Of a DNA stretch of 64,000 nt, positions 1 to 9,907 are shown one piece after another. The position numbers and the translations under genes are program-made. The DNA comes from Progne subis subis (lineage: Eukaryota > Chordata > Aves > Passeriformes > Hirundinidae). Position 1 is the first letter of the stretch. Each line of letters opens with the position of its first letter. The notes under the pieces were generated by a model. It had not been told where the DNA came from. It was given only the letters and a program-made list of their open reading frames with translations, and made no database searches. The DNA is taken from NCBI GenBank assembly GCA_022316685.1, contig JAKJHU010000469.1, forward strand, positions 1 through 64,000. Direction: 5' to 3'.

Positions 1-540
1 CTGCACATGAGACTTGTGGTTTTCTACACAAGGACCAGCCACAGGTAGAGCAAAAGACACTCACAACTCGTCAGGTGCTATAAAGTACGAACATGTGAAG
101 ATGCTTTGTACAAACCAATTGATCATAAATTGTATTTTCCACAGAAAACATAAAATTAGTAACTCCATCTAACCACGTCCCTGAATTTTCAACAAAAATA
201 TTTGCCTTCAGTGGCAATTCTCAAAATACTCTTTAGGATCTAACACAACCTAAAAAGCTTCCACTTCATCTACATGAATGAATCTACAATGTGCATTTTT
301 TGCCTTGAAAATGAGCACCTATATTTGGCCAACACAAGCAATGGTCTTATGCTCCAGAATGCAGGATAGTTTTGATTCACTTCTCTTTTTAAAATTTTGC
401 TTTAATAAATAAGCACTTAACTAAAGATCCTTTTACCTCTCAGGCATGTGACGACACTGAAAAGCTCTCAGTGCACACACCCCAGCATCGCCATCGAGTT
501 AACAGACACCTCCAAAAAAGCAGCCAGTTCAGGATAGGAC

Positions 541-830
541 CAAGAAACTATCTCCTCGAGGGCCTGAAACGCAACCTCGAGGCCGGCGGGGCCGGGGCTG
601 ACGGCGGCGGGGGCGGCTGCTCCGTCGCTCGCTGTCGGCGGCAGTGGCGACACACGGAGGCGCGCGCGCGCCCAAAGACCTGTCGCCGTCGACCGTGGCG
701 CGAGGGCTGCGCAGGCCCCGTCCCCGGCACACGCCAGGGTCATGGCACGAGGCCAGCGGAGGGCGCTGTGCTCCGCCGCCCCTCCGACAGTCGGGGGGCC
801 GTGCCATGAACTTCTGGAACGTCCATGAGG
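541..830. promoter_or_regulatory. CpG-rich island, probable promoter
   Basis: This stretch is strikingly GC- and CpG-rich, with a run of alternating CG near 661-670 and many CGG/CGCC blocks, set in otherwise AT-rich flank. Vertebrate CpG islands of this size usually mark promoters. Both strands are open here, as expected of GC-rich DNA, so an open frame by itself means little. A candidate two-exon transcript starts inside it on the + strand (ATG at 806). The minus strand could equally be transcribed. The island is seen directly; the promoter role is inferred. Confidence 0.5.
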
Positions 831-1185
831 TCACCAGTCACGAGGCGGAATCGTTCAGGCCGGAAGGCACCTCGCAAGATCTCTCCTTCAGCCAACTGCT
901 CAAAGCACAGTCATTCATCAGGTCAGACTACGTTGCCTGGGGCTTTACCAGTTAAAGGATGCAAAACCTCTCTGGGCCCTCACTCCAACACATTGTCATA
1001 ACTTTTTCCTTATCTCCAGCCCAGGCCTCTCTAGCTTCAGCTGATGCCGCTTTCTCTTTTCTCCTTCCAGGAACCTCTGTGAAGAGCATGGCTTCATCCC
1101 CTTGATCCCAGCCCATAGCCTCAAGGTGCTTTCGGATGCCTTACATCTGTCTCTGCTCCAGAGCGAACTAGTCCTGGAGCCATAG
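806..1185 (+). CDS. Possible small two-exon gene of unknown function
   Basis: I do not recognise this gene. An ATG at 806 in good context (gccATGa) opens a frame that reaches a possible donor at 921/922 (ATCAG|gtcaga). A pyrimidine-rich acceptor (tctcctttctccttccag type) ends at 1070. Joining 806-921 to 1071-1185 keeps the frame (split Arg codon AG|G) and gives 76 residues, beginning MNFWNVHEVTSHEAES and ending LLQSELVLEP before TAG at 1183-1185. The second part contains NLCEEHGFIPLIPAHS. The composition is protein-like and acidic, with no membrane segment. The frame also runs back into the CpG island without an upstream ATG. It could be a real short gene, the 5' end of a longer one, or chance. 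Confidence 0.28.
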
Positions 1186-4100
1186 CCTCACCTATCAGAG
1201 GCAGTGCTCCAGCCCTGCTCTCATGGTGACCTTCCCTGAATTTGTCCTGTTTTGCAAATTTCCATCTTGACTTATGGATTAGGGCCTGGAATGCAGGATC
1301 CATTTGTGGTCTCACAAGTGCCAAGCAGAATTGATAATCCCTTTTGTCCTCGCTGAATTTGACTGGATTCTTTTCAGCTCATTCCTCCCCCCATTTCTGG
1401 TACCTGTGGATGGCATCCCTGCTCTCATACATATTGACAGTCTCCTCCTCCTCCTTCTCTTCCCTAGTTTATCATCATCTGCCAATGGCTCTCCTTTGGT
1501 TTTCCCATTGCCCACAAGTTAAACAGGGAACATCCCAGGTTAGAACCCTGCTGGATTGTGCTTGTTGCTAGATATTTCCTTCATTGTTTTGTTGTCAGGA
1601 ATCATTCTTGGTGTATGCATTTCTACTGCACCTGGGAAAACAAAGCCTTTCCCTAACCCTGCAGGAAACAGTAAAGTTTAAATAATTTAATTTGTACTTA
1701 CAATAAGGTTCTTGGTTTACAGTTGGACTTGATCTTAAGGGTCCAATTTGCATTTCCAATGCAGATAATTCAATACTGCCATATCCTGGAGTGAAGACTA
1801 TCAAGTGCTTACTTCAGGGTGATGAACAACTCTTGCCTTTGTGCCACATTATAAGGCATGCATGCACCAGTCCTTGTCTGTCTACTGAATACAATCACAA
1901 TTCTGCACATTGTTTTAGCATGTGTTTGACAGCAAACATTTGAATGCTCACTCCATTGACTTTTCTTCTGTAGGCTGCAGCTTTGGTAGCTTTCTTTGTG
2001 TCTAAATGTCTTAGCAGGTGGGCATTGGATTTAACTGACTTTCTTGTGTTTGTACCATGATGAATATCCACACCTGGCAACATTGAGTTGGTATTTGTTG
2101 TTTAGATATTCATACATTAGAAAAAGGGCATGCTGAGAGAGCTTGTGTTACATATGAAATTGCATGTGAAGCAGAAAATTAAGAGTCATTTACTAATTAA
2201 CAAAAAGCAAAGCAGTGCTTCACTAGGCACAGTTAGAATAGCACTGGAGAAGACACAAGACATATTTATTTGAATTTTTTATTCTGTAATACTCTGTACC
2301 ACTTATATATATAAGAGAGAAGGATACTACCAGGAAGTAAAACTGTTAATAGAGAAAAAGATACCTTTTAATTTCTTATTACACATGAACTAGTTGTAAT
2401 CAGTTTTCCCAGAGAACATCCGCAGAGCATGATGTGGATTACAGTTTGCTTCTAGTGAATAAGGAAATCTAATCTAGCAATCCTAGACAGAGTTGTGTCA
2501 GATCTTTTTTTTGGTATGGCTTACAAATATTTTGTCCCCAGTATTTTCTGACTTTCTTTTCCTTCCTTTCACTACTAAATAAATAGCAAAATGTGGTTTA
2601 AGTTTGGTCTTCCAGCAATTTCTGACAAAATACATATATATGAGGGATATGAAAGCCTGGAGGATAAATTAGATATCTCCTGCTAGTCTGGTGGGGCAAG
2701 TGGTGAGTGGTACTCAATCTATTTGTGTTAACCACTTCCAACATGTTGATTGCCAACAGCAGCAAGTCCATTTGTGTGAAGAAACACATACTACAAGGCT
2801 CAAAGCCGAACTGCTGATGCTTAACAAAGCGTGATCAGTGACTCTGCCTTATTTTATCAGAGACTGATTATTTACAGTCCTCAAAGGCCAGATGCAAAAT
2901 TTTTATACTTCTTTGGCTATTGGCTTCTTTGGCTTTGGCTATTCAAAAGATTATGAAAATGTCAAGATCACTAAAAAAGCTCTGCCTTCACAGAATCATT
3001 CACAGTTATTTTCAGCTTGGACTGTGCATGTGGGGGTGCATGCACAAGATCTCCAGGGAAACATTCCCCTCTCACTTACTTGAAGCAAGGATTTTTTTTT
3101 CCCATTCCTCTTACATTTCTACAGAGCCATGAAATGCAAGGACTTTGGACCCCATTTTGATGCTAATAATCCATTTTACACACTGAACTTCCTAAATCGT
3201 TGCCTCACTATACCCCTATCACGTGCAATTGACTTTGCTGCTACCATTGCTGTTCTTTCAAGTGATGAATCTTGTTTCACAAGGCTGGGAATATGAAAAT
3301 CCATTTGAGAGTCTTTGACAGTGAGTTAATTTATCATTACTTCAGTGAGCACTCTTAGCTGCATAGAGCATTAATTCTCTCTCCTGGTCCTCCATATCAA
3401 AGTTGTGAAGCCTTTCCTGAAATACTGCTTATTTGATGAAATACTGCTCATTTTCCTTCATGATGTTGGGAAAATGAGACGTTATTGTCCAATTTTTATA
3501 CTCTTTCCTTTTAGATCTAGCCACTGGATCCTGTCAATTACATATAGAACTAATGTATGTATTAATTTTCTTTACATTTCTAATGGACAAGCATCCTAAG
3601 ATTAATACAAAATTTTATTAAATTTGTATGCAACATAGTTTGAAACTTAACAAAAAACAGCTTTTACATCTGTCTATCCATTTGTCCAACTATCTAGCTG
3701 CCTACCTACCTACACACCTACCTTTCTACCTACTCTCTGTAAGTTTGAGAACAGCTTTTATAGTAATCATCTCCCTTTAAACTAATTTTCAGATATAAAC
3801 CCAAGAATGCATTTACTGAAAAACTTCTGTTGAGCACTAATTTATGCTGTCCACCTAGTCCAGTTGAATTGTGAGCTGAAAAAAATTCTGCATCCTAAAA
3901 AGGGAGAAGATTGAAGCAGAGCAAGAGACCCATTTTGTTGTGGGGTTTTCTTTATCAGAAAAGGTAAATTTTCTATTTTTTCTTGTTGTTATAATTCTCT
4001 ACTTCTAATGAAAGTGGAGAACAAAGGAAGTGGAAGAAATGCACCCAAAGACCCATCTTTCTAATGTGGAAATGAGTTCAGAATGGTTTGGCACAGACCT

Positions 4101-4560
4101 CTGTGAATGGAGCCAGGTTATGGATCTGACTCTCTAGTTGGATATCTGCTCCTTCAGGTCGTTATTTTGTGGGGTTTAACGTGGTCTCCCATCTCAAAAA
4201 GACTCTATTACTTCCACCTTGTACATCTTTTAACTGCTTCATTCCAGAAACAACTGTGGCCTCATAAGAGTGCTGAAATGCTTGGTAGGAAAAGGGAAAA
4301 ATGAAACTGAGTGTGGATTAGATGCATAAGCATAAATCCTGCTCAAAATAAGGAATCAAAATTCACCTAAAAATTCACAGGAATGTCCATAGAAATGCTG
4401 TGATGAACTGATATTAAAACTGGAGACAAGGCCAAGACCTTGGTGACTGGCATTTAACTGTGGTGGTGAGCCAAAGACATGTATGAGAAGAAAGTGTGTA
4501 ACATGGAGCCGCAGTAGCTCTGGATATATGTGTAGAGGCATAGGGAAATGCAGGGACAGA
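1186..4560. other. AT-rich region without recognisable genes
   Basis: No coding exon, RNA gene or intact mobile element could be supported here on either strand. All open frames are short and lack homology that I recognise. The only visible structure is short low-complexity DNA: an AT run near 2304-2313 and a CTAC/CTAT-rich tract at about 3671-3738. Confidence 0.5.
3671..3738. repeat. Degenerate CTAT/CTAC microsatellite
   Basis: Repeated cta(t/c)c and ctac units (tgtctatcc, ctacctacctac, ctaccta) form an impure tetranucleotide tract. It lies in the gene-free flank and looks like an ordinary decayed microsatellite. Confidence 0.6.
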
Positions 4561-4567
4561 CGTCTCA

Positions 4568-4763
4568 TTGTAACATCAGTGAGTGGGAGGATGGCATCAC
4601 CAGGAGACAGATTGTAACCTAACATCCTCCATTGTTTATGTTCAGGGGCCAGACATCCATCCGACTGTGACATCACTGGGTGTTAGAGAATAATATCACC
4701 AGGAGATGGACTGTGATATCACATCCCTTGCTGGTTATATGTGTGCCTGAAGAGCCTGGCTGG
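4568..4763. repeat. Two imperfect ~98-bp direct repeats upstream of the Topors-like gene
   Basis: Two diverged blocks follow each other. Block 1 begins tgtaacatcagtgagtg at about 4569 and contains atcaccaggaga at about 4596. Block 2 begins tgtgacatcactgggtg at about 4667 and contains atcaccaggaga at about 4695. The spacing is 98-99 bp for both landmarks. Each block has several (t)gacatca / gatatca / aacatca motifs close to the CRE consensus, including an exact TGACATCA at 4668-4675. They end about 100 bp before the ATG at 4861, so they may be a duplicated promoter module. Confidence 0.55.
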
Positions 4764-4860
4764 ACCAGTTTAGCTCAAGCCTGGACTTTTACTGAGTGTG
4801 CCTGCAAGTGGGAGCTCCTTCTGGCCCTTAGTTCTCCCCAGCCTGCTGCAGCAAGAAGAC

Positions 4861-5881
4861 ATGGCCACGGGGGCTGGCTGGAGCTGCCCCATATGTCACA
4901 ACACTCGGAATGACGTGGCTTCTGTTCTGCCCTGTTATGACCAGTTCTGCCTGGGCTGCATCCTGCGGTGGGCAAAGACAAATCCAGCATGCCCACTCTG
5001 CAGCAGATCTATGGAGATCGTCAGGTTTTCTGAGCAGAGCGAATGGGACTATCTACAGTTTGCCATCCCAGCCTCAGAAGAATTGGTAGAGAGCAGCAGC
5101 CAGGCAGGGAGTTCTCTGTTCCATCTGGTCCAAAATGGTCCCCTCACCCTGGGGTGTCCCCTCCACCTTCTCCACAAAGGATGCTGTCTCCAGATGAGCA
5201 GAGTCCTACAGAGACAGAATTCATGGGTGGCCTCCTGCCTGAAGTCTGGGCAGAACTTTTCCAAAGGAAACAGCAACTGCTAGACCCTGTGCTTCCCTGG
5301 CTGCGCTGGAAGCTGGCAGCAGTCTATCAGGACCAGTGGTGGCGAGCAGAGGCTGCAGAGGGCTCCATCCTGCATGGCCTCTGTGTCTGTGGTCCTAATG
5401 CAGAGACCTTGGTCGAGCTGCTGGAGCCTCTCCTCAATGGGCACACATCATCGCTGGTATATGGCATCATCCATATCATTGTAGAGCAGTGCAGTGATGA
5501 AGCCCAGAGGCTGCTGTGCTTCCATCAGGCCAGCACCAATTCCAGTAGCTCCAGCTGCACTAGCTCCCGGCAGGTGACTCTTGCCAGTGGACCCACAAAC
5601 TCTGAGGTAGAGGAGGAAGCTGGTACATCAGAAACTAGTCTCCAACAGAGCCCCAGCCACCCCCCATCTATGCCCACCTGCTCAGAGCAGGACCAGCCCC
5701 AGGAAGAGCAGGAGCAGAGAGTGGTAACAGCACGTCCATCTGCTCAGGGCTGCAGCTCCTCTGCTCCTCACCAGGGCAGGGACCACTCTTCTGGAGAGCC
5801 TCGGCATGCCCAGAAGGAGAGAGCCCACAGTTCCCAGAATTCTCCTTGACCCAAGAAGAGGCCACCCCACCAGCAGCACTA
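4861..5881 (+). pseudogene. Topors-like RING protein gene, decayed (E3 ubiquitin ligase family)
   Basis: This single-exon gene starts at ATG 4861 (gacATGG). It opens with a C3HC4-type RING: C9-x2-C12, C25, C30-x2-C33 and C44-x2-C47. The usual zinc-binding His of C-x-H-x-F-C is Asp27 here (PCYDQFC). The segment after the RING (MEIVRFSEQSEWDYLQF) resembles TOPORS, a RING ubiquitin/SUMO ligase whose short relatives are multicopy in songbirds. The RING frame then drifts into unrelated sequence. A matching continuation (PPPSPQ, GGLLPEVWAELFQR, VYGIIHIIVEQCSDEAQRLL, acidic Ser-rich tail) lies one frame away, so about one base has been lost near 5095-5125. An in-frame TGA at 5847-5849 precedes a basic KKRPP-type end that stops at 5879-5881. 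A polyA signal follows. Family membership is well supported; loss of function is likely but not certain. Confidence 0.7.
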
Positions 5882-5919
5882 GCAACTAGCACTAGCATGT
5901 CTTCAACCAAGGAAAACGA

Positions 5920-5925
5920 AATAAA
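5920..5925 (+). promoter_or_regulatory. PolyA signal AATAAA of the Topors-like gene
   Basis: A canonical AATAAA lies about 40 nt beyond the last stop of the Topors-like reading frame and is followed by T-rich sequence. The compact arrangement fits a single-exon gene with a short 3' UTR. Confidence 0.55.
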
Positions 5926-7009
5926 TTGTTATTTCCCTGATAAAGTCTCTGAGTGCTGCTTTCTCCCTGTTTTGGTGCCTTCCTCTGGCCCCTACATTCC
6001 ACCATTAGCCAAAAGCCCCCCGGACTCCAGGGAAATTTCAGCAGTGCCTCCTTACACAGGAAATCCTGCTGCAGCTGTGATGATGAAAAAGCTTTTGAAC
6101 AAGCACTGGGGTAATGCTACCAGAAATATCAGGAGTGAAAGACTGACCAGGCATTCATCACATGAGAAGAGGAAAACTCTGATAGTGTCTCACACAATTT
6201 CTGTTTATAGCACTAGTGAAAAATGTACAGTTTTATGATGTACAGTCAGAGGACAGGTGTAGCTTGAAGGTACAACCTATTAGAGTTCATTCAATCAGTG
6301 GGAGGGAAAAGACCTATGCATTAATATAGAAAGCACTCTAATCTATATTCATGTAGAGTACTATAAAAAAGAAGACAGGAGGAAAATGAAATATGCATCA
6401 AACTAGGGAGTGGAAGAGGAGGTAATACCAGAAGCACTGTTCATAAGGATGCTAATTATACATTTTGCAGGTATGTTTCAAAAATCTAAATAAACAACAA
6501 AACCAAAACCAACCAACCAACCAACCAAGGAAAACCCTAAAACGCAGTAAAAAATATAAGTGTTGTTCTTTAAAACTTTGGAAACTGTTTCTGGACACAT
6601 TAAATTTGTATTTTGGGTGATTTGTGTGTTGGGGAGCAGAAAGAGATTACTACAGGCAGCTGAAGGAGGAAGAAGAAGTAATAACATTTAGCACATTCCC
6701 TTTTTGTTTCTCTTGTTTGTACAGTCTCTAGGACAGTTCATTCTGACTGCAGAAAAGATTGGCCAATGGAACACAGTGAGAAAGTTGTAGATTTGCCACC
6801 TGCTTGCAGCAAGCAGCAAGCTCAGTGACTGAACAGGCAGTTGCTGTCCTGCTGCATGTTCCTGTCAGGAGCCTATGCTGGCTTCCCAGACCAAGTGTGT
6901 GCTGTGCACCCCACAAATATCTGTGAGATGCATTCTCAGCCCACAAGAACCTGGGTGGCAAAAAAATTCTCTCAGGAGGAGGAAGGGGTGCCCATGTGGC
7001 CAACCAGCA
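5926..7009. other. Intergenic DNA with an (AACC)n tract
   Basis: No gene was recognised. The open frame that runs from the Topors-like 3' end to about 6238 has no recognisable domain. The one clear structure is an AACC microsatellite at about 6507-6528. Confidence 0.5.
6507..6528. repeat. (AACC)n microsatellite
   Basis: About five perfect aacc units in an A-rich context, seen directly. Confidence 0.75.
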
Positions 7010-8094
7010 GACATTCATCCAGGGAAAGTCCTGCTGAACAACCTGGTGGTCTTCAACAATGGAGTGACTACACTAGTGGACAAGGGAAAAGCTACAGATG
7101 TCATTTTCTGGAGTGTTGTAAGGACTATGGCACTATTCCCCACAACATCTTTTGTTCTAAATGGGTAGGTTTGATGGGACTGTTCAGTGGAAGTGGAATT
7201 GGTTGGATTGGCATATCCAGATGGTAGTAGTCAATGGCTTAGTGTCCCTACAGGCACCAGTGAAAAGTGAGGCTCCTCAGGGGCCCATACTGAAACCAGT
7301 GCGATCTTCATCAAGAATATAAGACAGAGTGATCTAGTGCACCCTCAGAAAATTTGTGGAGGACACCATGCTGAGCCGGTGAGCCCACCATGCCTGAGGA
7401 GTGACATACCATCCAGAGGGACCTGGACAAGCTTGAGTTTGGAACTTCATCAGCTCCAACAAAGCTGGGATTACATCTCAGAAAGCTGACTTGCGTCCTG
7501 GGCTGCATCACCAGCAGCAAGGGCAGCAGATCAATAGGTATGTGTCTTCACTGTGCTCCGGTGAGACCCCACCCAGAACACTGTGTCTAGCTCTGGAGCC
7601 CCCAGCATAGGAAGGACATGGAACTGTTAGAGCAAGTGCCAAGGAGGCCACCAAGTTGATCAGAGGGATGGAACACTTATGCTGTGAGGGACAGGTGAGA
7701 GAACTGGGCTTGTTCAGTCTTGAGAAGATGAGGCTCTGGGAGACCTTACAGCACTTTCCAGTACCTAAAGAGGCTACAAGAGAGCTAGAGAGGGACATTA
7801 CAAAGACAAATAATGATAAAAGGGGAAATGGCTTCAAACTGGGAGAAGACAGGGTTAGACTAGATGTTAGGAAGAAATTCTTGATTGTAAGGGAGCTGAA
7901 GCACCAGCACAGGCTGTTCAAAGAAGCTACATCTGTCCTTTCCTAGGAGGCCAGTGAAGGGTCAGGTTCAATGCCAGGTTGGATGGGGCTTGGAGTACCA
8001 GGTCTAGCAGAAGGTGGCCCTGTCCATTGCACAGGAGTTGAAACTAGATGGTCTTTAGTATCCCTGAAATCCCTAAGCATTCTGTGATTCTGAT
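7010..8094 (+). mobile_element. Truncated, decayed CR1 LINE
   Basis: The region matches the 3' part of avian CR1 retrotransposons. It begins inside the reverse transcriptase with a degraded GKVLLNNLVVFNNGVTT-like segment, then a frameshifted DFCKAFDTVPHN-type motif near 7100-7150. Next comes the typical CR1 run of gtcctgggctgcatcacc, agaacactgtgtc, gacatggaactgtt, tgttcagtcttgagaag, aggaagaaattctt and ttggatggggcttgg. It ends with the CR1 ATTCTGTG-type octamer (attctgtgattctg, about 8080-8094) and has no polyA tail. Many stops and indels show it is dead. 5' truncation is usual for CR1; the exact left edge is uncertain. Confidence 0.85.
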
Positions 8095-8939
8095 TTCAGG
8101 TAAACCAAGTAGCTTTCCTCATATTGGTAACTTGTGCTATTTAATGCATGTTTTACGCCCCAGGCCAGCAGTTCTTCAAGAAACATAAAAACTACATTCC
8201 TCTTTCAAAATCTCACAAGATAGTATAAAGCTCCATGATTTCAATTATATTTTTTTACTAGAAAAATAAACCACTAATGTTGTGCCTAACAAGATTGTAA
8301 CTAACATGACCACCTGTTGTGGAGTACCCGGCATAAGAATGTTTTATCTCAACCGTTCTGACTGTTGCAACAGAAAAGCTGTGACTGGAAGAGAAAGTAC
8401 TGTGGAGATAGGAAAGCACTGAGCTGAGCCAACTTCTTTTTCTGCCTTCAGTCGTGTGCTCGGTGTTGATCTCTAAACTCCCGCTCCTGACTCCCTGAAG
8501 AGCACCAAAGGCCCCACTGCACATGCCTGAAACAGTGGAAAAAATCTGTTTTACATAAGAGGTGTGCACCAGAAAAACTGTAAAACAAAGTGGATCACTC
8601 CCCCCTCTCTTGCTTTGTTGCACTATTTTTCCTCACCCCATTTCGAAGTAACATTTCCTTGACATGTGATCCGGTCTCTTTGTTCACCCTGAATGACAAT
8701 TTATAAAGGACATCACACACACCATGTCAAGTCAGCTGAAACACAAAAAACCAGGAAAAGAGGATGGGACTGCTAAGACCTTGTATGAACTCTAGCATGA
8801 ACTATGAATGTCGGTGGTATTGGAAAATCGATCAAAATGCGGAGAAGCAGCAGAGCTATATTGAAATCCTACTGAAGAATAACAGCTTTCAATATCCAGT
8901 GTGTTAACCTATATTACAAAGCATGTAGGATTCACAAGA
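8095..8939. other. Unique flank left of the tandem array
   Basis: No gene or repeat is recognised. This is the last single-copy DNA before the array; homology between units begins at 8940. Copies 2-5 have a different sequence to the left of the same point (aactggac rather than cacaagag). Confidence 0.6.
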
Positions 8940-9809
8940 GGGTAAAAGCTGGAAAACTCACGGGCGCAGAACAATTCAGTTGCATAGGGAGTGCAGAAGT
9001 CACACACACAAGCAAAACAACCCCAAAGAGCTCATTCACCATTGCCCACAGGCGGGCAGGCAGGTGTTTTGCACTTCCAGACAGCGGGACCCCCTCGTGC
9101 CTCACAGCGACTTGGGAAGACAAATGCCATCACTGCAAACGTCCCCTCCTTCCTCCTCCTCCTCCTTCTTGCACGCAGCTTGATATACTGAGCAGGATGG
9201 CACAGGCTCTGGAATAGGCCTCTGGCCACTTTGGGTCACCTGTGCTGGCTGTGTCTCCTCCCAGGCTCTCGTGCAGCGTGACCCCAGGGGAGCTCAGTCT
9301 GGGCGCTTGCCTCAGTCACGCTGAGCGCCGAGCTGAGAGAGGCCACGCCGATCCCAAGTGCACGAGTTTTCCCTCCCTCATGTTGGCCTCAGTTCCCATG
9401 GCAGAAGCCGTGTTCCTGCTGGACGCTCGCCTGCGCCTGAGCCGGCGGAGAAGCCCGCCTGCCTCCCCATCTGCCCAGGGCAACCCGGAGCAGCCCAAGC
9501 TTTCCCAAGAAGTGCCACACAACCACGGCCACCGCAGCCTTCCCAGCAGCGACACCACTGCTCTGCTCCGTTTTGCCTTGCTCTGCTCCTCTACGCAGGG
9601 CTGCAAGCCTGGATCTCCACAAGAGGTTGCGGCCGGGAGGCAGTGAAGGAAGTGGGAACCTTTGCCCACTTCCAACCGTGCCACAAACCCCATCCATGGG
9701 TCTTGCCGTGCTTCAGAAACAGCTGACTGAGCACTCAGAAGCAAATTTGGAGCTTCTTCACAGGCTGAGAACAAAGGGAGGCTTCCAACACAGTGAAGGT
9801 CTTAGGGTA

Positions 9810-9815
9810 TTTATT
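9810..9815 (-). promoter_or_regulatory. PolyA signal, PAK3L copy 1
   Basis: AATAAA on the minus strand, about 115 nt beyond the TAG stop at 9930-9932, in context caaAATAAAtac. It fixes the 3' end of the gene, leaving a short 3' UTR. Confidence 0.75.
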
Positions 9816-9830
9816 TTGACTATCAAATCT

Positions 9831-9907
9831 AAAGTACAAACTACAAACTGTGTGTAGAAACTACTCCAAACTACAAACTACAAACTACAACCTACAAACT
9901 ACAAAAA
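9831..9907 (-). repeat. TTTGTAG tandem tract in the PAK3L 3' UTR (copy 1)
   Basis: On the minus strand the 3' UTR consists largely of 7-nt TTTGTAG-like units, giving six UGUA motifs within about 100 nt before the AATAAA. The same tract occurs in every unit (about 21606-21682, 33363-33438, 45143-45219, 56909-56985). UGUA is the binding motif of cleavage factor Im, so the tract may strengthen polyA-site choice; that role is inferred. Confidence 0.65.

Noticed and set aside
468..743. 91-codon minus-strand frame over the CpG island
   Set aside because: It is read mainly in CpG-rich DNA where all frames tend to be open. A segment near 470-560 looks protein-like, but I could not link it to a family or to splice partners.
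9316..9774. 152-codon minus-strand open frame, repeated in each unit beyond the PAK3L polyA signal
   Set aside because: It is disrupted in copies 4 and 5 by single-base changes, lacks splice support, and has an Arg/Ala-rich composition typical of GC-rich chance frames.
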